A DNA stretch of 64,000 nucleotides, from assembly GCF_905171775.1 (NCBI RefSeq), contig NC_053490.1:514370695-514434694 (forward strand). Reading direction: 5' to 3'. The DNA is from Rana temporaria (Eukaryota > Chordata > Amphibia > Anura > Ranidae). The position numbers and the translations under genes were made by a program. The notes under the pieces were generated by a model. That model saw only the letters and a list, made by a program, of their open reading frames with translations, searched no databases and was not told the DNA's origin. Shown piece by piece: positions 56,120 through 64,000 of this stretch (position 1 is its first letter; every line of letters begins with the position of its first letter).

Positions 56120-57203
56120 ATGCCGTGTACACACAACGTTTTTCTCAACGTGATCGTTGTTAAAGTGGAGTTCCACCCATAAATATAACATTACATCAGT
56201 AGTTTTAAAAAAATGTCATTAGTCCTTTACGAAAAAAAATTTTTTTTTTAGATGCCTTCAAAGTGTTGTTGCTAGGCAGAATAGTTAATCTTCCCACTTC
56301 CTGCACCTAGGTGCTTAATGCTTCCTAACCTACACCGCACAGACTCCTGGGAATGTAATGGGTGTAACTTTCCAGGAGTCTGTGTACTCCCCAGTCTCAA
56401 AGAATCATGTGACTTGGACAGCACAGGTGCTGAAACCTGATCTGACACTGCTTGTGCAGCACTGAGCATGTGCGAGATCTGCAAGGCTGAAATCCAGGAA
56501 GTCATACAGTCTGGCTTTATGATGCCCACACTTAAGATGGCCCCAGTCAATTTCTATTTTATAAAGTGTCTAAATGCTGTAACAACCTAACAAAACGGAC
56601 CTTAGTTTACAGACTAACTTTACTAGAATACATTAAGCTTGTGTATTACAGGGGTATTTATATTTAAAAAGTGAAATTATGGCCGGAACTCCGCTTTAAG
56701 CCTGCCTTGCCTACACACAATTGTGAAAAAAATAAATGCTCAAGCAAAGTGCAGTGACGTACAACACATACAATGGCACTATAAAGGGGAAGTTTCATTC
56801 AGATGGCGCCACCCTTTGGGCTGCTTTTGCTGATTTTGTGTTAGTAAAAGTTTGGTGAGAGACAATTTGCGCTTTTCAGTTTTTTAGTCTGTTACAGCCT
56901 GATGAATGTGCTATCTCCATTACAAAGGCTAGTTTTACCAGAACGAGTTCTCCCGTCTCATAACTTGCTTCTTCGCATGCGCGTTTTTTTCCCGTTGTTA
57001 AAGCCTACACGCGACCGTTTTTCACGACGAGAAAAGCGACATTGTGAAAGACGACGAGAAAAATTAGAGCATGTTCTAAATTTTTAATGGCCATTTTTCA
57101 CGACGATAAAAATGTTTTGGAGCCTACACACGGTTGTTTTAAATGACCAATTTAAAAAACTGCATTTTTCTCATCATGAAAAACGGTCGTGTGTACGCGG
57201 CAT
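56120..57203. mobile_element. MITE with ATGCCGYGTAC ends, split by a TTAA-site MITE
   Basis: Ends ATGCCGTGTACACAC and GTGTGTACGCGGCAT; interior as at 47779-49363. A 540-bp TTAA element (56160-56699) interrupts it near its left end. Confidence 0.82.
56160..56699. mobile_element. TTAA-site MITE (AAAGTGGAGTTCCACCC ends)
   Basis: TTAA at 56160-56163 and 56696-56699; left end AAAGTGGAGTTCCACCC, right end GGCCGGAACTCCGCTTT. Related in its ends to 39028-39464. Confidence 0.83.
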
Positions 57204-58820
57204 AAGACTTCAGCCAGCTAGCGTTGGGGTCCAGTTGTTCCATTGGTGCACATGATAATAGTGCCAGTCAACCCTGGAGCTTGCAGTTAGGCTACTAGAT
57301 GGCTGTATGGTCAGTTCCAAAATGGCTCAGTTTTTCTAGCAGCAGATAGTAAAGCTCCTTAGCAACAGCTCACCTGTCCCAGCGATATTGCAGCTCACCA
57401 TCCGGAAACACACAGCAAACCTGGACTTGGCACTCCTGATACTGCTCAGTCCGCCATGGTGCAGTAGTGGTGGTGCACACTGGACATCGATGTGCACTCT
57501 CCGGGCTCCCTAATGGCAAAATGAAGCTGTGTGCTGCATAGCTTGAGAAAATTTAGCTTTTTCACTTTTTTATATTTTTTTTGCAGTTTGTAACCCATAA
57601 GGGAGATTTATTTTCCTGTCCCAAAGACACAACAGAAATTATAGGAAATGTCTTCCTCTTAGACAGTGGTCATCACAGCAGATGTCCCCTTGTTTTCTGT
57701 TCTGGTGACAAATATTACATTTTGGATTTACCTTGAATTTAATTACCATCACTTCTCGTTGATGGTCATTGGTCACCAGGACAAATCAAGAGGGTGAATC
57801 TCCCCAGCAGGAACACAACAGTAAAAACCGGAAAGGCTTTCTCACCCTTCCCAACTATATCCAAAAGTGTTGGATATAAATACACTTTAAAGTGAACATG
57901 TATCCAGAAACTAAACTATCAACATATTATGAACCAAAAAAGCACTTTAAGAGGAGCATTACCCATTCTAATCAGCAGGCTACCTGTGGACAGATCCTCT
58001 GCTATATTGGAGCAGAATGGATCAGATGTCACTTTTGTGACTTCTGTGTTCAGGTCCATGGATCCATGTAAGCGGACTTGTGTTCATCTATATCCTGGTT
58101 TGGTCAGTAAAAGGGGACCTGTAAATAAACTCTCCGCTTAGTCTAGCAGACCTGAAAAAACCCAAAGGTGGGCGGATATAGCCGGAAGGCAAGTTTGCTT
58201 ACATCTGCCCACCCATAGGGATGTATGGCTGTCTGTTTTGATCTGTATAAATCACAAATAAAAACATTGGCAAACAGACTGCCCATGTGAAATGGGCTTT
58301 AAAAAAGGCCTCATTGCCCTCTGTAGCTATAGGAATAGGAGAAATTCATCTTCAAAATTCATAAGAGAGACACTGAAATATCAGCAATTTTCTATGGAGA
58401 GCAGACTTTGACAGCGTTGTAGCCTTCTAATGTTAATACGCAGCGGATGTTTCTAAATGGTTAAACATTAACTGAATCCAAGGAGTTTGTGTTGTGATCT
58501 TTGAGGATCTTTGAGAATTACTCAGGGATGGTTTGTTTCAAAGTCCCTTTACGGTTTGTTAAAGTGAAACTTAATCCTCCTATCTTTTGCAGCCAAGGAA
58601 ACTGCCTTCTTAGCCTCTACAATTGGCATGGTTCTGCATCTGCACATGTGATCAGCTATGACACCACCCATTTGGTGGCTTGATAGTTGGGTTGAGAACT
58701 AACATTAGTGCACTAGTAACTGTACTAACAATTATCATTTAAGGCATGCACTGAACGTAAGTGTTTTTCGGAAACAGTTTAATCAGTGAATCTAGTTCTG
58801 CTTTAAGAATATATAAATAC
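57204..58820. other. Intronic sequence without a recognisable gene
   Basis: Unrecognised; no splice-flanked exon was found on the minus strand. Confidence 0.35.
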
Positions 58821-58823
58821 TTT

Positions 58824-58868
58824 TCCCCATTGACAACATCATGTGTGATGAAACGCGTCTGGAGGAGG
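58824..58868 (+). ncRNA. Degenerate hammerhead-like motif
   Basis: TCCCCA (stem I), TTGACAA (58830-58836, from CTGACGA by two transition-type changes), stem II CATCA/TGATG with loop TGTG, GAAAC ending at 58854, palindromic stem III ACGCGT (58853-58858), C (58859), TGGAGGA (stem I). Core positions C3 and G8 are mutated, so activity is unlikely. Confidence 0.5.
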
Positions 58869-58954
58869 GTACGTGCTGATGTCGCCACGCTGTCTTGCTA
58901 GGAGGAGGGGAGTTTGTTTTGTAGCCGGCTGGCTTGTTTTTTATGCGCAAATTT

Positions 58955-59195
58955 TGGCACCACCACAGTAGGTGGATCAGGTCTCCATGGTCTTTCTTAC
59001 ATCTGGTACATCGAGGAGTGGGCCGAAGACCCATAATATACAATCTGTGGGGGTATAATACACTCTCAGCAGTATATATAGTTGCATAAATCTTTGCGAG
59101 ACATTTAAAGAGCATGTGGGGACATCCTGCAGGATCTCCTCCCATTGATCGCCATCAATTGGGCCGACCTCACCCTGGCCAGCATTTTTCACACA
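58955..59195 (-). pseudogene. L1/Tx1-type LINE fragment, C-terminal part
   Basis: The minus strand reads DVPTCSLNVSQRFMQLYILL and, in another frame, GLRPTPRCTRCKKDHGDLIHLLWWCQ. The C-x2-C-x7-H-x4-C motif is the L1/Tx1 C-terminal signature. At least one frameshift separates the two parts. It borders the hammerhead-like segment at 58824. Confidence 0.75.
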
Positions 59196-59349
59196 CGTAC
59201 TTAACCTGCTACAGGACTCACTTTTTCTTCAGGGAGTAACAAAGACTGCCAGTAAAGTTGCCCCAGTATGATATCTACTTGGGAAAAGTTTGCAAACCAT
59301 TGGCCTGACAAGAGGTGAGAAGGACACTTTATACCTCACAGACACCTAC

Positions 59350-59535
59350 CCCACAGTACTGCTCCTCATTGAAGATCTGGGGAGGGAGAGGGATTCCGTT
59401 TTCTGGCTTTTTTTCACCAGGCACATTGTCTCTCATCCACTTTCTGTTGTCGTCATTACATGCGATATCTCTTTGTTCAAAGTCAATCCTGTTTGCCTCC
59501 AAAAAACCGAGCACCTCTTGCTGTTTCTTTTTTAT
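59350..59535 (-). CDS. SH3BGR: SH3BGR, main domain exon (186 bp)
   Basis: The minus strand reads ATTTTTTTTCTTACAG, then 186 bases, then GTAGGT. The 62 codons include IKKKQQEVLGFLEANRIDFE, NRKWMRDNVPGEKKPENG and LPPQIFNEEQYCG. These are the diagnostic SH3BGR-family blocks, with the PLPPQIFNE SH3/EVH1-binding Pro-rich motif. The VPGEKKP...NG form and the acidic tail exons point to SH3BGR rather than SH3BGRL. Phase 0 at both ends. The preceding exon, expected to encode the first ~15 residues with the start codon, was not found before base 64000. Confidence 0.95.
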
Positions 59536-59694
59536 CTGTAAGAAAAAAAATACAGTTATCTACAAGGAATCCAGAACCTCTCTTTAGAAGATTTCTAGAA
59601 AAATATATGACTGCTATGATGAATGATTCAATATTTTTCTTGTTAGTAGGTCCTGGAGAGTTAAATCCCATGACAGTCTCCTCTGTCTCTCAGG

Positions 59695-60132
59695 CAGGGC
59701 TCAAGTCCTGCGGGAACGCGTGGGAACGGAGTTCCTGCACTTTTTTCACAGCAGGAATGCAGTTCCCTTTGCAGGACTAGAGCAGCCGAGCCGCCCGAGC
59801 CAATCCTTCACTAAGCGGCGATGCCCAGCTCGAGTCACTGTCAGGGGCAGGCGAACCTTAGTAATCCTTTATGTTACTGGGCGCTTCCTGTATATGGATT
59901 CATCGGGTAGTGTGCGGGTATTCCGTCACTTCCTCGATGCCGCAATGTCTCCTGGGAGCTTTTGTCATTGTTCCCAGGAGACATTGCGGAGGTCTGCCGC
60001 GAGTTATCGTGGGATTTAGAAAGAACATGTTTAGTAATTATGCATATGAGCGTATAATTTTTTTTTTTTTTGGTGGGGGAGTAGATCTTGGGTGGGAGTT
60101 CCCACACTTTTTTCCCCAGGACTTGACCCCTG
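59695..60132. mobile_element. hAT MITE, 438 bp, with 8-bp duplication
   Basis: Ends CAGGGCTCAAGTCCTG and CAGGACTTGACCCCTG; CTCTCAGG is duplicated at 59687-59694 and 60133-60140. An inner hairpin (CAATGTCTCCTGGGAGC ... CCCAGGAGACATTG) lies at 59943-59989. Confidence 0.88.
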
Positions 60133-60140
60133 CTCTCAGG

Positions 60141-60976
60141 ACTCTATTAGTGAGATCTCAGCACCAATTTCCCCGATCTACACACCTACTGTGGCTATTA
60201 TAAAGGACTCCCTTTTGTAATGATTTTTTGTGATTTTATATTGCAAAGAAAAAAAAAAGGAGGAGGCACAACACATAAATGTGGGAAGGAACACCCAAAC
60301 CTTCCAGGTGGACAAGAAGACAGTAAGGAATATGTTGTGGAGATAGGGCGGTACGCAGAGCGCACAGCCATATCCCATATCTCCCATGTTCATAATAAGC
60401 ACACATTTCTCTAATGATATAATGCATCTTACTCCATCATTCTATTTCTCGTGTTTTCCCAGTAAACAGACATCACCACAGCTACGTTCTCAGTTCTGTC
60501 AGCAGCACTGCCAGAGACCAGTCTGCCTGGCTCTTTTATTCGTAAATCACAAAAGCTTTGACAAACAGGAAGTGATGGCTCCTGCAGCCAATCGTCTCCT
60601 CCATGGGAAGTGACATCACAGGATGTGACCTCCACACAGGAAATTACCAAATAGGGATGTGACAACACAGGATGTGACAACATAGGAAATCCTTCCAACA
60701 GGATTAGTTAATACAAACACCAACATGAATAATACAACAACCAATGAACACAGTTCCTGTCAATGAGAGCTTATCTGCAGGTGTATGCCCATGGCACCAC
60801 AAATATGTTGACCAGGCATACAGGGATGACAGGAACGTGCATCCGCTAAACCAAGATAATGTGTTTGCAGAGCGGACACATCCCCCCAGACGAACGTCTG
60901 TGCATCACACAGAGGCCCTTTCGCCGGCAAAAATATCCTCATTCTGCAAACTCCTTTCTCCAATTCAGGAAGTATA
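60141..60976. other. Intronic sequence upstream of the SH3BGR domain exon
   Basis: No exon encoding the expected SH3BGR N-terminus was found. No recognised repeat. Confidence 0.4.
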
Positions 60977-62303
60977 ATGCCGCGTACACACGATAATTTT
61001 TCGGCATGAAAAAAACATTGGGCCGGATTCAGATACATTGGTGTATCTTTCCGCGGGGCGTAACGTATCTCAGATACGTTACGCCGCCGTAAATTAGGGC
61101 GCAAGTTCTTTCTGAATACGGAACTTGCGCCCTAATTTAAGGCGGCGTAACTTATCTGAGATACGTTATGCCCCGTGGAAAGATACGTTACAGATTAGTT
61201 ACGGCGGCGTAACATCTGTGGTCCGGCGTAAGCCCGCCTAATTCAAATGTGATTGATGTGGGCGTGTTTTATTTAAATTCACTGTGACCCCCCACATGCT
61301 CGAAATTACGCCTCAAATCGTCAATGCTTTAGACGTGAACGTAACTTACGTACAGCCCTATTCGTGAACGACTTACACAAACTACGTAAAATTTTCAAAA
61401 TTCGACGCTGGAACGATGTCCATACTTAACATAGGATACCCCTCATATAGCAGGGGTAACTTTACGTTGTAAAAAGCCGAACGTAAACGACGTATCAAAA
61501 TGCGCTGGGCAGGCGTACGTTTCTGAATCGGCGTAACTACCTAATTTGCATATTCCTTGCGGGAATATACGGAAGCGCCACCTAGCGGCCAGCGTAAATA
61601 TGCAGCCTAAGATACGACGGTGTAAGACACTTACGCCGGTCGGATCTCAGGGAAATTCTGGCGTATCTAGCTTTCTGAATACAGAAAGAAGATACGCCGG
61701 CGCTTCGTAGCACTTACGCGGCGTATCAATAGATACACCGGCGTAAAGGCTATCTGAATCTGGCCCCTTGTTTTTAAAACATTTCATTTAAAATGATCGT
61801 GTGTGGGCTTCACATAATTTTTTGGGTTCTGAAAAACGACAAAAAAAATTTCGAACATGCTGCATTTTTTAACGACGTTTTAAACAATGTCGTTTTTTTC
61901 GAGTTGTAAAAAATGATCGTGTGTGGGCTAAAACGACATAAAAAACCCGCGCATGCCCCTGAAGCACGTTATAACACAGGAGCGCTCGTTCTGGTAAAAC
62001 TACCGTTCGTAATGGAGTAAGCACATTCATCACGCTGTAACAGACAGAAAGGCGCGAATCGTCTTTTACTAACACGGAATCAGCTAAAGCAGCCCCAAGG
62101 GTGGCGTCATCCGCATGGAAATTCCCCTTTATAGTGCCGTCGTACGTGTTGTACGTCACCGCGCTTTGCTAGAGCATTTTTTAAAAACGATGGTGTGTGG
62201 GCAACGTCGTTTTAATGATGAAGTTGGAAAAACTTTGTTTTTTCTACATGCCGAAAAAGGTTGCTTTTTTTCATGCTGAAAAATGATCGTGTGTACGCGG
62301 CAT
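60977..62303. mobile_element. MITE with ATGCCGCGTAC ends, containing a second MITE
   Basis: Ends ATGCCGCGTACACACGAT and ATCGTGTGTACGCGGCAT. The right interior (minus strand 61869-62159) contains the conserved GGCGCCAC-like block of this family. The AGATTCA-termini MITE 61021-61766 is inserted near its left end. Confidence 0.82.
61021..61766. mobile_element. Palindromic MITE of the AGATTCA-termini family
   Basis: Ends GGGCCGGATTCAGATA and TATCTGAATCTGGCCC. The inner arms also pair at large scale (GGCGTAACGTATCTCAGATACG). Confidence 0.82.
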
Positions 62304-63084
62304 TACACAACCTAAGGGATCTCAACCAGCTTCAGTTTGCCCCAGTCAGCTCTTTAGCGCAGGCTGCAGGAGAACAAACACTGGGAGACACTATGATAAT
62401 ACATATTAAAATACATCTTCATAACATTTCCACAACAAATTCTGGAAGGGAGATCTCACTGTTGGACTATTCAAAGATACATAAGAAGTCAAGGGCTGAC
62501 TCAAGCTTTGTTGTTTTTGCGTGTTTTGAACACATGTTTAAAAAAACATTTTAGGCCTGAAGATTGCATAAAACCCCCAAACATTATACATTTTTCTCAA
62601 AGCAGACACCATACAGAATAAAATAGTGGTAGTTCCAATTTTTTATGTCGCAAGATATTACCGCAAAGGTCTAGAAAACCCAAAGTTTTAGTAAAAAAGT
62701 GGATTTTGGGCAAATAAACACAATAAAAGACGAGGTTGTACCGAGTAAATAGATATCCAACATGTCAATCCTTAAATTTGTATGCTTCTCTGAAATGGCG
62801 AAAAACTTCAGTGACCTATATTTTTTATATAGGCAACACCGCAAAGGCCCCCTATAGGTCATCAGTTTAGTGTTAATGGGGATATCTGGTGCTAGAATTA
62901 TTGCTCTTACTCCAGAGTGCATGGCGGTATGTAACATGTGTATCGCAATCAATGTTTTCACGCATAGGTGCCCCTGACATATGCGTTTACGTTTGTACGT
63001 GCGTCCAAAAGACCCTGCATAAAAAACAAAGACTTGGAGGGCACACCCTAACCATGCATTTTCAGTGGGTCCTACACTATTCAT
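62304..63084. other. Intronic sequence without a recognisable gene
   Basis: A minus-strand open frame of 145 codons (62671-63108) has no domain I recognise and no splice support. Confidence 0.35.
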
Positions 63085-63450
63085 AGAATGAAAGATCCCA
63101 CTTCTCACACATTTTTGAAAATATTTTATTCTATCTTTTCATGTGACAACACTGAAGAAATTACACTTTGCTACAATGTAATGTAGTGAGTGTGCAGCTT
63201 GTATAACAGTGTAAATTAGCTGTCCACTCAAAATAACTCAAAACATTATGTCTGAACCGCTGGTAACAAAAGTGAGTACACCCCTAGGTTAAAATGTCCA
63301 ACTTGGGCCCAATTAGCCATTTTCCCTCCCCAGTGTCATGAGACTCGGTGTTACAAGGTGTTACAAGGTCTCAGTTGTGAATGAGGAGCAGGTGTGTTAA
63401 ATTTGGTGTTATCGCTCTCACTCTCTCATACTGGTCACTGGAAGTTCAAT

Positions 63451-64000
63451 ATGTCACCTCATGGCAAAGAACTCTTAGGATCTGAAAAAAAAGAATTGTC
63501 GCTCTACATAAACATGGCCTAGGCCAGTGATGGCAAACCTTGGCACCCCAGATGTTTTGGAACTACATTTCCCATGATGCTCTTGCACTCTGCAGTGTAG
63601 TTGATCATCATGGGAAATGTAGTTCCAAAACATCTGGGGTGCCAAGGTTCGCCATCACTGGCCTAGGCTATAAGAAGATTGCCAAGACCCTGAAACTGAG
63701 CTGCAGCACGGTGGCGAAGACCATACAGCAGTTTAACAGGACGGGTTCCACTCAGAACAGCCTCGCCATGGTCGACCAAAGAAGTTGAGTGCACGTGCTC
63801 TGCATCATATACAGAGGTTGTCTTTGGGAAATAGACGTATAAGTGCTGCCAGAATTGCTGCAGAGTTTGAAGGGGTTGGGGGTCAGCCTGTCGGTGCTCA
63901 GACCATACGCCGCACACTGCATCAAATAGGTCTACATGGCTGTCATCCCAGAAGGAAGCATCATCTAAAGATGATGCACAAGAAAGACCACAAACAGTTT
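63451..64000 (+). pseudogene. Tc1 transposase, broken
   Basis: Recognisable parts of the paired-like DNA-binding domain: VALHKH, then GLGYKKIAKTLKLSCSTVAKT across the MITE, QQFNRTGSTQN, then PRHGRPKKLSARA with the GRPKK linker (AT-hook-like), RRISAARIAAEF and IRRTLHQIGLHG. Defects: a frameshift in the A8 run near 63490, the MITE insertion at 63525, and a one-base loss near 63758 before PRHGRP. The catalytic DDE domain lies beyond the window. Confidence 0.88.
63525..63660. mobile_element. hAT MITE, 136 bp, inserted in the Tc1 transposase
   Basis: A near-perfect palindrome with ends CAGTGATGGC and GCCATCACTG. GCCTAGGC is duplicated at 63517-63524 and 63661-63668. Removing it restores the local HGLGYKK codons, which dates it after the Tc1 copy. 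Confidence 0.92.

Larger units (their letters stand above)
63085..64000 (+). mobile_element. Tc1-type DNA transposon, cut by the window edge
   Basis: The left terminal region contains the long inverted-repeat type of fish and frog Tc1 elements (ACACTGAAGAAATTACACTTTG block and GGTAACAAAAGTGAGTACAC). Transposase coding sequence follows to the window end. The left boundary is approximate; the right end lies outside. Confidence 0.82.

Noticed and set aside
60429..60698. Possible SH3BGR start exon on the minus strand
   Set aside because: The translated sequence does not match the expected N-terminus and no GT donor is in the right phase.

Overview
The window is vertebrate nuclear DNA, most likely from a frog with a large, repeat-rich genome. 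I infer a ranid or other neobatrachian from the kinds of repeats present, not from a species-specific gene. It has no prokaryotic features. It is made of transposable elements nested inside one another and inside the introns of one host gene. That gene is SH3BGR (SH3 domain-binding glutamate-rich protein), on the minus strand. Four coding exons with consensus splice sites were found: 59350-59535, 51057-51137, 23841-23921 and 18531-18566. The first two encode most of the thioredoxin-like SH3BGR domain and the last two encode pieces of the Glu-rich tail. The start exon must lie beyond base 64000 and the end of the gene to the left of base 18531, so nearly everything else here is intronic.

Left part (1-16714): a young Gypsy-type LTR retrotransposon on the minus strand. 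It has a 5' LTR, a tRNA-Pro-type primer binding site, a gag with a zinc knuckle and a PNMA-like N-terminus, and a protease-RT pol in the -1 frame. Its RT gene is split by a 12-kb Penelope-like element (PLE) insertion at 513-12482, flanked by a 16-bp target duplication. The insertion holds three nearly identical PLE units. Copy A is inverted and 5'-truncated. Copy B is 5'-truncated. Copy C is complete and in tandem with B, with an ORF1 and an RT plus GIY-YIG ORF2. A and B meet head to head.

Middle (16.7-41.5 kb): remnants and solo LTRs of the same Gypsy family, mariner, hAT and TTAA-site MITEs nested up to four deep, minisatellites, and short retroposons carrying hammerhead-ribozyme-like cores. 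Three hammerhead-associated insertions are bounded by 14-15-bp target duplications (19847-20235, 27101-27871, 32779-32916), and two of these are head-to-head inverted dimers. A fourth, at 41664-44886, is one insertion (12-bp duplication) joining an antisense hammerhead segment to a 5'-truncated L1/Tx1-type LINE with one premature stop.

Right part (45-64 kb): more TTAA-site elements, a 1.06-kb solo LTR with a 5-bp duplication, another solo LTR of the Gypsy family, several hAT MITEs with clear 8-bp duplications, a LINE fragment, and at the right edge a broken Tc1 transposase gene interrupted by a 136-bp hAT MITE.

The most notable signal is the set of hammerhead-like retroposons. Their stem III is a short self-complementary palindrome, and in the short subfamily the 5' ends lie at or next to the ribozyme core. 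They share head-to-head architecture and target-duplication length with the PLE insertion in the same window.
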